Below the pieces are notes generated by a model. That model worked only from the letters and a program-made list of their open reading frames with translations, was not told the DNA's origin and made no database searches. From the NCBI RefSeq assembly GCF_001512305.1, contig NZ_LNUT01000004.1, positions 915,757-979,756 of the forward strand: DNA of 64,000 nt, in the 5' to 3' direction. Origin of the DNA: Arthrobacter sp. EPSL27. GTDB lineage: Bacteria; Actinomycetota; Actinomycetes; Actinomycetales; Micrococcaceae. Positions 49,676 to 58,746 of this stretch are shown here, piece by piece; positions within the stretch are counted from its first letter, which is position 1, and each line of letters opens with the position of its first letter. A program made the translations under genes and the position numbers.

Positions 49676-49706
49676 CCAATTGTCCAGACGGTTTCTGGAC
49701 AATTGG
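49676..49706. repeat. Inverted repeat 1, perfect 13-bp arms
   Basis: ccaattgtccaga (49676-49688) and tctggacaattgg (49694-49706) with a 5-nt loop. Its right arm is also the left arm of the next hairpin, so only one can form at a time in single-stranded nucleic acid. Confidence 0.8.
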
Positions 49707-49728
49707 GCAACAGGCTGTTGCCCAATTG
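49700..49728. repeat. Inverted repeat 2, perfect 12-bp arms
   Basis: caattgggcaac (49700-49711) and gttgcccaattg (49717-49728) with a 5-nt loop. It shares caattgg with inverted repeat 1. Confidence 0.8.
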
Positions 49729-49908
49729 CGTCCCTGCCCCGCGCAAGCTCCTCAGCGGGGCTGGCTGTCAGATTTGAATCTAAGACAGAAGGGTGGGGGA
49801 GTGTAAGAACCGCTCTGAAGACCCTATTCTGACGCCCTTTTTTCTTGCTGCTGACGTCAGGTTGGGGTGTGTCTCATCTAGGAACCGGCCCCAGCCGGGA
49901 AGGGGAAA

Positions 49909-49934
49909 GCCCTCGACCGGAGCCAGTCGAGGGC
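49909..49934. terminator. Hairpin in the gene-free stretch
   Basis: gccctcgac (49909-49917) and gtcgagggc (49926-49934) form a perfect 9-bp stem flanked by A-rich and CTTCCTC sequence. A factor-independent terminator or an interspersed palindrome. Confidence 0.5.
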
Positions 49935-50109
49935 CTTCCTCATATGCAGTGTTGTGGAGGAGGTGGAGGTCTACGGCTTGGAACGATTCGCCTGGGTCCC
50001 GCCGTGTGGAGTCTCGAAGAGCAGGTGCTCCCCCTCCAGCACTTCGCGGTCTGCCGGTGCCACGCCGGCCCTTGCTGCCTGGTGGTCTGATAGGCCCCTG
50101 TAATGACTG

Positions 50110-51606
50110 CTATCCGGTGTAGGGGTCGGCGATGCCGATGTACTGGGTGTAGAGGTATTCCTCGATGCCTTCGAGGCCGCCTTCGCGGCCCAGGCCGGAC
50201 TGCTTGACGCCGCCGAAGGGAGCGGCGGCGTTGGAGATGACGCCGGCGTTCAGGCCGAGCATGCCGGTCTCGAGCTTTTCACCCATCCGGATGCCGCGGT
50301 TCAGGTCCTTCGTGAAGACGTACGCCACCAGCCCGTATTCGGTGTTGTTGGCCAGGCGCACAGCGTCGTCTTCGCTGCTGAAGGTGGTGATCGGGGCGAC
50401 GGGGCCGAAGATCTCCTCGGACAGGATCCGGGTGCCTTCGGTGACGCCGGAGAGGATGGTGGGCTGGTAGAAGTATCCCGGGCCCTCCACCGGTTCCCCG
50501 CCCAGGACAGCTTTCGCGCCGGACGCGACAGCGTCGGAAACCAGCTCGTGGACCTTGTCCCGGCTCTTGGCATCGATCAGCGGGCCCACCTTGGACTCGG
50601 GTTCGGTACCCCGGGCGGTGGTCATCTCCTTCATCTTCGCCGCGAACTTCTCCGCGAACTCCGCAGCCACCGATTCGTGCACGATGAAGCGGTTGGCCGC
50701 GGTGCAGGCCTCGCCCATGTTCCGCAGCTTGGCGAGCATGGCGCCGGCGACGGCGGCGTTAAGGTCGGCGTCTTCAAAGACGACGAACGGCGCGTTGCCG
50801 CCCAGTTCCATGGAGGTGCGCAGAACGGTTTCGGAGGCGTCAGCGAGCAGGCCCCGGCCCACTTCGGTGGAGCCGGTGAAGGAGAGCTTGCGCAACCGGG
50901 AGTCCTTGATCAGCGGTCCGGTGGTGGCACCGGCGCTCGAAGAAGGGATGACGTTCAGGACGCCTGCGGGCAGCCCGGCCTCCATCATTACCTCGGCAAA
51001 CAGCATCGACGTGAGGGGCGTGAGTCTGGCCGGCTTGAGGACCATGGTGCAGCCGGCGGCGACCGCGGGGGCGATCTTGCGGGTGGCCATGGCCAGTGGG
51101 AAGTTCCAGGGCGTGATCAGCAGGCAGGGGCCCACCGGCTTCTTGGTGACCAGCAGCCGGGACTTGCCGTCCGGGGAGACGGAGTAGCGGCCGAAGGCAC
51201 GGACAGCTTCCTCGGAGAACCAGCGCAGGAACTCGGCACCATAGGTCACCTCACCACGGGCCTCGGCAAGCGGCTTGCCCATCTCCATGGTCATCAGCAG
51301 CGCGAAGTCCTCAGCCCGTGCAGTGACAAGGTCAAAGGCGCGGCGCAGGATTTCACCACGCTCCCGCGGGGGGACCTTCGTCCAGGACTCCTGCGCGGCA
51401 GCGGCCGCGTCCAAGGCAGCCATGCCGTCCTCGGGACCGGCGTCGGCGATGCTGAGCAGCACCTTGCCGGTGGCGGGGTCTTCGACGTCGAAGGTTTTCC
51501 CGGAAGTGGCTGGCTGCCATTGGCCGTTGATCACCAGGCCGGTGGGAAGGCAGGCGAGCAGCTCGCTCTCACTGCCGGACGTGATTGATGTTGCAGTTAG
51601 TGACAT
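50110..51606 (-). CDS. NAD(P)-dependent succinate-semialdehyde dehydrogenase family
   Basis: 498-residue aldehyde dehydrogenase. Catalytic Glu in MELGGNAPF and catalytic Cys in MGEACTAANRFIV, with the LITPWNFPLAMATRKIAPA segment typical of GabD-type enzymes. It probably oxidises succinate semialdehyde or a similar short aldehyde acid. ATG behind GGAAGAAG. Same strand as the operon further right but separated by 690 bp of degraded sequence. It could help oxidise methylmalonate semialdehyde, which that operon leaves; this is speculation. Confidence 0.88.
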   Translation of the reverse strand: MSLTATSITSGSESELLACLPTGLVINGQWQPATSGKTFDVEDPATGKVLLSIADAGPEDGMAALDAAAAAQESWTKVPPRERGEILRRAFDLVTARAEDFALLMTMEMGKPLAEARGEVTYGAEFLRWFSEEAVRAFGRYSVSPDGKSRLLVTKKPVGPCLLITPWNFPLAMATRKIAPAVAAGCTMVLKPARLTPLTSMLFAEVMMEAGLPAGVLNVIPSSSAGATTGPLIKDSRLRKLSFTGSTEVGRGLLADASETVLRTSMELGGNAPFVVFEDADLNAAVAGAMLAKLRNMGEACTAANRFIVHESVAAEFAEKFAAKMKEMTTARGTEPESKVGPLIDAKSRDKVHELVSDAVASGAKAVLGGEPVEGPGYFYQPTILSGVTEGTRILSEEIFGPVAPITTFSSEDDAVRLANNTEYGLVAYVFTKDLNRGIRMGEKLETGMLGLNAGVISNAAAPFGGVKQSGLGREGGLEGIEEYLYTQYIGIADPYTG

Positions 51607-51814
51607 TGTCTTCTTCCAGTGCTTAGTGGTGCCGGTACGGGCGGGGGTTCAGCGTCGGCGGATGATCGAGACTCAGTACGCTTTGACGCGTTGTTCGACG
51701 ATGAGATGAATAAGGGCGAAGACGTGGTCCTCGTCGATCATTCGAAGGACGGATGCCAAGGCGGCGGGGATGTCCTGGTCGTGTGGGGTTACGCCGCCGT
51801 CGTACGGCGGGCGA

Positions 51815-52171
51815 TCATTGCAGCGCTGCCGCTCGGTAGGACAACAGTTCTGCCAAGTCCTCTTCGAAGTGATCAGCTGCATCTCTGTCCTGGCGGAGCG
51901 CCCTTCGTACTGTTGATGTAAAGCCAACGGCACGTCCAATGCCCAAATCGATTCGTCCGGGAAAGATGGCCTGGAGAGTCGCCGCTTGCTCAGCTACAAC
52001 CAAGGGCTGGTGGTTTGGCAGCACCACCCCGCCCCGAGCCGACGCGAATTCGCTCTGTTTGCGGCGATCACAGCCATCAACCCTGTTGGAGCGGAACCGG
52101 CAATTTGTATGCTCCCTTCGGACTAAAGGAACCGCAGTCTTGGGACTGCGTCTGGTTGGATAGGGTGCCAA
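51815..52171 (-). pseudogene. Remnant of a luciferase-like flavin monooxygenase
   Basis: About 75 residues read GGVVLPNHQPLVVAEQ...LQAIFPGRIDLGIGRA...DLAELLSY, which is the central part of LLM-class flavin-dependent oxidoreductases (about 330-350 residues when complete). Just upstream, the expected TERIR residues occur in another frame, showing a frameshift; both ends of the gene are missing. Confidence 0.7.
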
Positions 52172-52202
52172 TACCGGGATATTGCATATGGCGGTATTCT
52201 CG

Positions 52203-52265
52203 ATGCCTGAGCTCCCGGAAGTAGACGGCCTGAACCAGGCGCTGGGCCGGTTCCGCCACGGGTGA
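52203..52265 (+). pseudogene. 5' fragment of an Fpg/Nei DNA glycosylase gene
   Basis: Twenty residues starting MPELPEVDGLNQALGRFRHG and then a stop. MPELPEV is the N-terminal catalytic signature of Fpg/Nei enzymes (Pro2 nucleophile after Met removal). The rest of the roughly 270-residue protein is absent, and the next gene on the other strand ends 30 nt later. Confidence 0.65.
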
Positions 52266-52295
52266 CGGCGGCTTTGCGGAGCGGCGTTTCCCGAT

Positions 52296-53117
52296 CTAGT
52301 TCAGCGGGCGGGGCTTGATCCAGTCGAACACCGGGGTCTCCTTTGCCAGGAAGGCGCGGATCCCAGTTTCTGGTTCTCCGCTGGTGGCCATCTGGTCCTG
52401 CCAGTAACCGCTGATGACCGGGAGCGCCGGGTCGTTCACCGCGATCGCGTCGATAATTTGTTTCATCGCCTGGATGGAGAGCTGGGAGCGGGTGGCGAGG
52501 CGGGCAGCTAACTCCTGGATCTCGTTCCAGAACCCGTCCTCGGGGACCACCCTGGCCAGCAGCCCCAGGCCGTGCGCTTCGGCGGCGGTGATGAAGTCGC
52601 CAGTGAGCAACAGGTATTTTGCGGTGGCGGGTCCGGCGAGCCGGACGAGGCGTTCGATGCCGGAGAGCGGGTAGACGATACCGACCTTGGCGGGGGTGAT
52701 GCCGAAGGTCGCGGTGTCGGCTGCGATGCGGATATCGCACGCGCCGGCGATCTGCCAGGCGCCGCCGATGCAGTAGCCCTCGATCGCGGCGATGGTGGGC
52801 TTGGGGAAGGTGGCCAGCGCGTTCTCACCGGCGCTGACGTGCCCGCCGTCGTGCGCGCCGCTGTCCGGGTCGCGCAGGATGGCTTTGAGGTCGCTGATGT
52901 CGGCGCCGGCGGAGAAGTTCCCGCCGGCGCCGCGGACCACGACGACTTTGACTGCAGGGTCCGCGGCGAGCCGGTCTAGCAGGGGTGCGAACTGCTGCCA
53001 CATGTCCTGGTTCAGAGCGTTGCGGCGCCGGGGATTGTCGATCACGATCGTTGCCACGGGGCCGGTTTGTTCGATGCGAAGGGACCCTGTCATGGTTTCC
53101 TCCGCGGTCCCGGTCAT
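52296..53117 (-). CDS. Enoyl-CoA hydratase/isomerase family protein (last gene of operon)
   Basis: 273-residue crotonase. Oxyanion-hole segments GAGGNFSAGADISDLK and IEGYCIGGAWQIAGACDIRIA. Hydrates or isomerises an enoyl-CoA in the cytosol. The first ATG overlaps the CoA-transferase stop by 4 nt; an internal ATG (MTGSLRIEQ) is a possible later start. Final gene of the seven-gene minus-strand operon. Confidence 0.88.
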   Translation of the reverse strand: MTGTAEETMTGSLRIEQTGPVATIVIDNPRRRNALNQDMWQQFAPLLDRLAADPAVKVVVVRGAGGNFSAGADISDLKAILRDPDSGAHDGGHVSAGENALATFPKPTIAAIEGYCIGGAWQIAGACDIRIAADTATFGITPAKVGIVYPLSGIERLVRLAGPATAKYLLLTGDFITAAEAHGLGLLARVVPEDGFWNEIQELAARLATRSQLSIQAMKQIIDAIAVNDPALPVISGYWQDQMATSGEPETGIRAFLAKETPVFDWIKPRPLN

Positions 53118-54364
53118 GCTTGTACCCTATCTGCGGCGCGGGTTTCGTGGACGATGCCGGAGGTGATGAGTTTCTCGATCTGTCCGGGTGTCAGGGCTAG
53201 GTCTTCCAGTATTTTGCGGGTGTCTTCGCCCAGGGCAGGTGGTGCCTTGCGGACCGGTGTTGGGTCGCCGTTGACGGACAACGGGCCGCGCAGCAGCGGC
53301 AGTTCGGTGCCGTCGTGCCGGTTCACGGTCCGGAGCATGTCCACAGCCTGCACTTGCGGGTCGGCGAAGACTTCCGCGTAATTGTAGATTGGGCCGCAGG
53401 GGATCTTCGCGGCCCGGAAGGCCGCAAGCCAATCCAGCCCCGGACGGTCTGTGAGGTGTTCTTCCAGTCGCCGAGTCAGGTCTTTGCGGTTGGTCGAGCG
53501 GTCCCTTCCGGTCAGGTAGTCCGGGTCGTGGGCCAGGGCCGGGTCCCCCACGAGTCCGCAGAGTTGGTGCCATTGCTTGTCGTTGCCGACTGCGATGATC
53601 ACTGGAATGTCCGCGGTCTTGAAGACCCCGTATGGTGCCAAGACCGGGTGGTCATTGCCTTGGGGCGCCGGGGTTTCGCCGTTGCTGAGGTAGCGCTGGC
53701 CCTGGAAAGCGGACAGTGCTAGCGCCGACTCCAGCAGCGAGGTGGAGATGTCCAGCCCCGAACCGGTACGTGCCCGGCCGTTGAGGGCTGCCGCGATGCC
53801 GTAGGCGGCGAACATCCCGGTGCACATGTCCACGATCGGGACCCCGAACCGGACCATATGCTCCGTGTCCTGGCCGGTTACTGACATGAGTCCGGACATG
53901 CCTTGGGCGACTTGGTCCAGCCCTGCGGTCAGGGCTAGCGGCCCGGTCGTGCCGAACCCGGTGATAGACGCGATGATCAGTCCGGGATTGGCGGCCCGCA
54001 GCTCCTCGGGATCCAGCCCCATGGTGGCTAATACCTCGGGACGGAAGTTTTCGATCAGCACGTCCGCGTCCAGTGCCAGCTTCCGCAGGAGCTCCTTGCC
54101 CTCGGGTGTGTAGAAGTCCACGGCGATGGAGTTCTTGCCGCGGTTGACCGAGTCGAAGTAGAGGCTGTGCTCGTCCTCGAACGGTGGCCAGGAACGCGAG
54201 GAGTCTCCGCCCTTGATGGACTCGACCTTGATCACGGTGGCTCCCATGTCGGCCAGCAGTGCGGTGGCGTACGGGCCGGCGAGGGCGCGGCTGAGGTCCA
54301 GAACGGTGATTCCGGCCAGCGGACCCGCCGCCGCGGTCGTTGATTTCTGCGTCGTTGCGTCCAT
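53114..54364 (-). CDS. CaiB/BaiF family CoA transferase
   Basis: 416-residue class III CoA transferase. N-terminal GITVLDLSRALAGPYATALLADMGATVIKVE and the conserved SRSWPPFE...YFDSVNRGKNSIAVDF are diagnostic; the Asp forming the CoA anhydride is expected in the IVDMCTGMFAAYGIAAAL region. It can activate an organic acid by moving CoA from a donor acyl-CoA. Two nucleotides from the aldehyde dehydrogenase gene, suggesting that acid made by that enzyme is activated here. Confidence 0.9.
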   Translation of the reverse strand: MDATTQKSTTAAAGPLAGITVLDLSRALAGPYATALLADMGATVIKVESIKGGDSSRSWPPFEDEHSLYFDSVNRGKNSIAVDFYTPEGKELLRKLALDADVLIENFRPEVLATMGLDPEELRAANPGLIIASITGFGTTGPLALTAGLDQVAQGMSGLMSVTGQDTEHMVRFGVPIVDMCTGMFAAYGIAAALNGRARTGSGLDISTSLLESALALSAFQGQRYLSNGETPAPQGNDHPVLAPYGVFKTADIPVIIAVGNDKQWHQLCGLVGDPALAHDPDYLTGRDRSTNRKDLTRRLEEHLTDRPGLDWLAAFRAAKIPCGPIYNYAEVFADPQVQAVDMLRTVNRHDGTELPLLRGPLSVNGDPTPVRKAPPALGEDTRKILEDLALTPGQIEKLITSGIVHETRAADRVQA

Positions 54365-54366
54365 GG

Positions 54367-55866
54367 TCAGCCCCTGAGCTTGATGTTGATTTGCTTAGTC
54401 TGGGTGAACCCCGCCAGCATTCCTTCCAGGGAGACCTCGCGGCCGATACCGCTTTGCTTGTAGCCGCCGTAGGACTGACCCACCATTTGGCCGCCGCCCT
54501 GGTTGACCTGGACCCAGCCGGCCTCAACCCGGTGAGCGGTGTTAAGGGCATTGTCCAGGTTGCGGCTCCAGACGTAGGCCGCCAGGCCGTAGTGCGAGTC
54601 GTTGGCCATGCCCACGACCTCGTCGATGTCTTTCCAGCGGATGGCTGCCAGGACGGGCCCGAAGATCTCTTCCTGAGCGAGGCGGAAATCGTTGCGGACC
54701 CCGCCGAAGACGGTGGGCACGTGGTAGTAGCCCTCCGTCAGCCGCCCCTCTGTGGGGGCGCGGCCGCCGAGGGCAACTGTCAGGTCCTTGTTGGATCTGC
54801 CTTCTTCGAGGTAGTTGCTGATCTGGCTGAACTGGTTGTTGTTGATGATGGCGCCCATGTCCGTCGCTTCATCGAGCGGGTTCCCGACCTTGAGTGCGCC
54901 GAGCCTGGCGACGAGCCGGTCGAGGACTTCTTCGTAGATGTCCTCGTGCAGGAACAGCCTGGATCCGGCAGTGCAGCTCTGGCCCTGCCGGGTGAACCGC
55001 GAAGCCGTCAGCAGCCCGTCGATCAGCTCGTCGTCGACGGCGTCGGGGAACACGATAGACGGATTTTTGCCGCCGAGTTCCAGGGACACATGGGCCAGCC
55101 GCTCACCGGTCTGGCGGGCGACACCGCGTCCGACGTCGGTTGATCCCGTGAAGGAGACTTTGTCCACGCCCGGATGGGCAGACAGTGCTTGACCGACGAT
55201 GCTGCCGCGGCCTGTGAGTGCGTTCAGGACCCCGGCTGGCAGGTGGCGGTTGCAGATTTCAGCTAGCAGCAGGATGGTCAGCGGTGCGTCGTCGGCGGCC
55301 TTGAGGATGACGGTGTTACCGGCGGCGAGTGCGGCCGGGATTTTGAATCCGGCGATCATCAGCGGGGAGTTCCAAGGCAGGATGCATGCGACGACGCCGA
55401 GCGGTTCCAGCCGGGTGTATTGAAGCTGGTTGTCTCCCGCGGGCAGGGTGGTGCCCTTGACCTCTCCGGCGACGCCGGCGAAGTAACGGAACAGCGCTAC
55501 GAGCGTTGCCACTTCGGGGCGCGCCTGGGTGCGCAGGGCATTGCCCGTGTCCAGTGCGGTCAGCCGGGCGAAGTCTTCAGCCCGGACCTCGATGTCGTCT
55601 GCGATTTTCGCCAGGGCCCGGGCACGTTCGGTGAAGTGCATTGAACGCCAGCCCGGGAACGCGCGGCGTGCGGCGCTGACGGCGCGGTTGACGTCGTCAG
55701 TTCCGGCAGAGGGCACGCGGGCGATTACCTGCTCGCGCACGGCGGGGTTTTTTACCTCGCGCCACTCACCGGTGCGGGCTTCAGTTCGCTCGCCGTCGAT
55801 CCACATCAGTGGTTCGAATCCGTTCAAGACAGCATTGGCTCGGGAGTCAATCGCTACTTCGGTCAT
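54367..55866 (-). CDS. Aldehyde dehydrogenase family protein
   Basis: 499 residues. Catalytic Glu in LELGGKNPSIVF and Cys in RQGQSCTAGSRLFLHED; cofactor loop FTGSTDVGRG. Closest in look to betaine-aldehyde/phenylacetaldehyde-type enzymes rather than CoA-acylating MmsA, since the MmsA GQRCMA-type active site is absent. It would oxidise an aldehyde to the free acid for the adjacent CoA transferase. Confidence 0.88.
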   Translation of the reverse strand: MTEVAIDSRANAVLNGFEPLMWIDGERTEARTGEWREVKNPAVREQVIARVPSAGTDDVNRAVSAARRAFPGWRSMHFTERARALAKIADDIEVRAEDFARLTALDTGNALRTQARPEVATLVALFRYFAGVAGEVKGTTLPAGDNQLQYTRLEPLGVVACILPWNSPLMIAGFKIPAALAAGNTVILKAADDAPLTILLLAEICNRHLPAGVLNALTGRGSIVGQALSAHPGVDKVSFTGSTDVGRGVARQTGERLAHVSLELGGKNPSIVFPDAVDDELIDGLLTASRFTRQGQSCTAGSRLFLHEDIYEEVLDRLVARLGALKVGNPLDEATDMGAIINNNQFSQISNYLEEGRSNKDLTVALGGRAPTEGRLTEGYYHVPTVFGGVRNDFRLAQEEIFGPVLAAIRWKDIDEVVGMANDSHYGLAAYVWSRNLDNALNTAHRVEAGWVQVNQGGGQMVGQSYGGYKQSGIGREVSLEGMLAGFTQTKQINIKLRG

Positions 55867-55924
55867 GTGTTCCTCGTGTTCATAATGTTGGGTCGGACAG
55901 CAGCCTGCAGGGGGCTGCTCGTTG

Positions 55925-56701
55925 TCAGCGGTGGGTGAAGTCCGGGACGCGCTTGTCGATAAAGGCGGCCATGCCTTCTTTCTGGTCAGCGGTGGCCCAG
56001 CAGGAGTGGCTCAGGCGACGCTCAAAATGCACGCCTTCGGCCAGTGACATTTCGTGTGCTGCGTTGACGGCTTCCTTGGCCAGGAGGGCAATCGGTTTGG
56101 ACATACCCGCAATCGTTGCTGCGGCGGCCAGCGCGTCGTCCATGAGCCCGGCGACGGGGACCACCCGGACGACCAGCCCGGCGCGTTCGGCTTCCTCTGC
56201 GCCCATGGTCCGGCCCGTGAGGATCATTTCCATGGCTTTGGATTTTCCGATCGCCCGGGTCAGTCGCTGGGATCCGCCCATGGCCGGGATCACGCCGAGT
56301 TTGATTTCAGGCTGTCCGAATTTGGCGTTGTCCGCGGCGATGATGAAATCACAGATCATGGCCAGCTCGCACCCTCCGCCGAGGGCGTGGCCGGCGACGG
56401 CGGCAATCATTGGCGTGCGGAGACGGGCCAGGTCATCCCAACCGGCGAACCAGTTCTGCGTATACATGTCAATGTAGCTGCGAGGCGCCATTTCCTTGAT
56501 GTCGGCCCCGGCGGCGAAGGCCCGGTCCGAACCCGTGATGATGATGGCACCGATGCCGGGGTCCGTATCGTAGGCGCGGGCCGCGGCCAGCACTTCCTTG
56601 CACAATTGGACGTTTAGTGCGTTTAGGGCTTCGGGCCGGTTCAGGGTGATGATCCCGACGCGTCCGTCCTGCTTGACGAGGATAGTCTGGAATTCGCTCA
56701 T
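55925..56701 (-). CDS. Enoyl-CoA hydratase
   Basis: 258-residue crotonase with both conserved segments, including [14 protein letters not shown] and [45 protein letters not shown]; the two active-site glutamates of enoyl-CoA hydratase are present in GGGCELA and the following GQPEIKLG. Start overlaps the mmsB stop by 4 nt. It would hydrate methacrylyl-CoA in valine-type breakdown. Confidence 0.92.
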   Translation of the reverse strand: MSEFQTILVKQDGRVGIITLNRPEALNALNVQLCKEVLAAARAYDTDPGIGAIIITGSDRAFAAGADIKEMAPRSYIDMYTQNWFAGWDDLARLRTPMIAAVAGHALGGGCELAMICDFIIAADNAKFGQPEIKLGVIPAMGGSQRLTRAIGKSKAMEMILTGRTMGAEEAERAGLVVRVVPVAGLMDDALAAAATIAGMSKPIALLAKEAVNAAHEMSLAEGVHFERRLSHSCWATADQKEGMAAFIDKRVPDFTHR

Positions 56702-57624
56702 GCCAAGGCCTCCACTGCCGGTGCTTCCACGTCCGACGCGGCCCGGATGTCATTGATGATGCCGGAGAAGTCCTGGCCGGATCCAGCACCGCCGGCGAAG
56801 TTGCGGTAGATTTCCTCCGCGAGGGAACCGAGCCGGGCCTGGGCACCGGTTGATTCGAGGGCTTGGACGGCCAGACCGAGGTCCTTGGCCATAAGCGCCC
56901 CGGCAAAGCCGGGCTCGTAGTTGCGGGTCGCCGGACTGGTCGGAACCAGACCGGGGACCGGGCAGTTGGTGGTCAGTGCCCAGCACTGGCCGGAGGCGGC
57001 CGAGGCGACGTCAAACAGCGCCTCGTTGGACAGGCCCAGCTTCTCGCCCAGGACGAAAGCCTCCGAGACAGCGATCATCGACACGCCAAGGATCATGTTG
57101 TTGCAGACCTTCGCGGCCTGTCCCCCTCCCGGTCCCCCGCAGTGCACAATGCGCCCACCCATGGAGGCCAGGATGGGTTCGGCATCCGCGAAGTCTTCGG
57201 CACTGCCGCCCGCCATGAAGGTCAGGGTGCCGTCCGTGGCCCCGGTCACGCCGCCCGAGACTGGGGCGTCCAGGCTTCGGTGGCCGGCAGCGGTGGCCAG
57301 TTCGTGGGCGGCGCGCGCGTCCTCCACCGAGATCGTGGAGCAGTCCAGGAATAGCGTTCCCGGAGCGGCGACGGCCAGCAGCCCGTTCTCGCCCTGGTAG
57401 GCGCCAAGTACGTGGCGTCCCGCGGGGAGCATGGTGATGACGACGTCGGCGCCGGCCGCGGCCGCGGCAGCGGACTCCGATACCTCAATGCCCTGCGTCC
57501 GGGCTTGGTCCAGGGCCTCGGGCGCTAGGTCGAAACCAGACACGCGGTGGCCGGCCTTGACAAGATTTGCGGCCATCGGGCCGCCCATGTGGCCCAGGCC
57601 AATGAAAGCTATCTTTTTACCCAT
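56698..57624 (-). CDS. mmsB: 3-hydroxyisobutyrate dehydrogenase
   Basis: 308 residues. N-terminal Rossmann motif [19 protein letters not shown], substrate-binding [11 protein letters not shown] and catalytic lysine in [12 protein letters not shown]. It oxidises 3-hydroxyisobutyrate to methylmalonate semialdehyde with NAD+. It sits between the hydrolase that makes its substrate and the hydratase two steps earlier, which supports the assignment. Confidence 0.93.
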   Translation of the reverse strand: MGKKIAFIGLGHMGGPMAANLVKAGHRVSGFDLAPEALDQARTQGIEVSESAAAAAAGADVVITMLPAGRHVLGAYQGENGLLAVAAPGTLFLDCSTISVEDARAAHELATAAGHRSLDAPVSGGVTGATDGTLTFMAGGSAEDFADAEPILASMGGRIVHCGGPGGGQAAKVCNNMILGVSMIAVSEAFVLGEKLGLSNEALFDVASAASGQCWALTTNCPVPGLVPTSPATRNYEPGFAGALMAKDLGLAVQALESTGAQARLGSLAEEIYRNFAGGAGSGQDFSGIINDIRAASDVEAPAVEALA

Positions 57625-57679
57625 TGAAAGTCCTCTTCCTTGAGATATCTGAGCTCGTGGTTGTTCCTGCTTGTGTTGT

Positions 57680-58744
57680 TCAAGCGGTAGCGCCGGAAGT
57701 GGCCGCGGACAGGCACAGTTCGCGTGGCCCTAAATCCGTGAAGTAGGCGGCGACGTCGGCCGGAGGTACCGCCTCAAGGGTGGCCGGGACCCACTGCGGG
57801 CGCCGGTCCTTGTCGATCACCTGCGCCCTGATCCCCTCGGCCAGGTCACGTCCGGCCAGGCAGCGCACCGACACCCGGTATTCCTGTTCCAGTGTTTCGG
57901 GCAGGCTGCCCGACGTACGGGCCCGGCGCAGCGATTCCAGTGTCAGCTTCAGCGCCGTCGGTGACTTTGCCAGGATTGACTCGGCGGCAGCCTGCGCCGC
58001 GGGAACTCCCGAGGCGTGCAGCGCGGACACGATTTCCTCGACAGTGTTGGTGGCGTAGCAGTCGTCAATCCAGACCCGCTCCGCAGCCAGGGCCGACGGC
58101 GGGAAGTCACCTCGGGCGAAGGACCTGACGGCTTCCGCGGCGCTGTCCCAAGCCAAAGCCTGCCTCAGCGCAGGAAGTGTTTTCTGGTCCACGAAATGGT
58201 CGGCGAAGCCCAGGGCGATGGCATCGGCCCCGGAAAGGTTGGCAGCGGTGAGCGCCGCATGGGTGCCCAATTCACCTGGGGCGCGGGAAAGTAGGTATGT
58301 GCCGCCGACGTCGGGGACGAAACCGATGCCGGTCTCCGGCATACCCAGCTTCGTCCGCTCCGTAACCACGCGCAGCGAACCGTGAGCCGAAACCCCAACG
58401 CCGCCACCGAGCACCAGACCGTCCATGATCGCGACGTAAGGCTTCGGGTAGTCCGCGATTCGGGCGTTGAGCCGGTACTCATCAGCCCAAAAGCGTTCGG
58501 TCCCGGTGCCGTGGTTCACCGCGTCGCGGTGGATGGCCACGATGTCACCCCCGGCACACAGCCCGCGCTCCCCTGCACCGGTCAGCAGGACGGTGGCAAC
58601 AGCGTCGTCGTGCTCCCAATCGTCCAGGGCAGCGGCAATACGGGTAACCATAGCGTGGGTCAGTGCATTGATCGCTTGGGGTCGGTTCAGGATGATATGT
58701 CCCAGGTGGCCTTCGCGGCGCAGCAGGATCTCGTCGTCCGCCAT
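57680..58744 (-). CDS. 3-hydroxyisobutyryl-CoA hydrolase
   Basis: 354-residue crotonase-fold enzyme of the HIBYL-CoA hydrolase type: GAGERGLCAGGDIVAIHRDA, YVAIMDGLVLGGGVGVSAHGS, ETGIGFVPDVGGTYLLSRAPG, and a C-terminal extension beyond the 260 residues of simple hydratases (VIDKDRRPQWVPATLE near residue 310). It releases free 3-hydroxyisobutyrate from its CoA ester. Two nucleotides downstream of the acyl-CoA dehydrogenase gene. Confidence 0.92.
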   Translation of the reverse strand: MADDEILLRREGHLGHIILNRPQAINALTHAMVTRIAAALDDWEHDDAVATVLLTGAGERGLCAGGDIVAIHRDAVNHGTGTERFWADEYRLNARIADYPKPYVAIMDGLVLGGGVGVSAHGSLRVVTERTKLGMPETGIGFVPDVGGTYLLSRAPGELGTHAALTAANLSGADAIALGFADHFVDQKTLPALRQALAWDSAAEAVRSFARGDFPPSALAAERVWIDDCYATNTVEEIVSALHASGVPAAQAAAESILAKSPTALKLTLESLRRARTSGSLPETLEQEYRVSVRCLAGRDLAEGIRAQVIDKDRRPQWVPATLEAVPPADVAAYFTDLGPRELCLSAATSGATA

Positions 58745-58746
58745 GC

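Larger units (their letters stand above)
49516..50109. other. Gene-free stretch with origin-like and hairpin structures
   Basis: About 590 bp without a convincing gene. The left part (49553-49660) has DnaA-box-like nonamers; the centre (49676-49728) has two overlapping hairpins; and a third hairpin sits at 49909-49934. The rest shows nothing I can name. It forms the right edge of the mobile-looking region before the dehydrogenase gene. Confidence 0.6.
51607..52295. other. Degraded intergenic region
   Basis: Contains no intact gene, only the luciferase-like remnant and an Fpg/Nei start fragment on opposite strands, with unassigned sequence between. Short open frames such as 51673-51939 on the minus strand have no recognisable domain. 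The region looks like a recombination scar. Confidence 0.6.

Noticed and set aside
49944..50090. 48-codon Cys-rich plus-strand open frame (MQCCGGGGG...)
   Set aside because: No ribosome binding site, no leaderless -10 box at the right distance and no known family; kept only as a remote possibility.
55810..55822. ggttcgaatcc, which looks like a tRNA T-loop
   Set aside because: Lies inside the aldehyde dehydrogenase coding sequence and no cloverleaf can be drawn around it.
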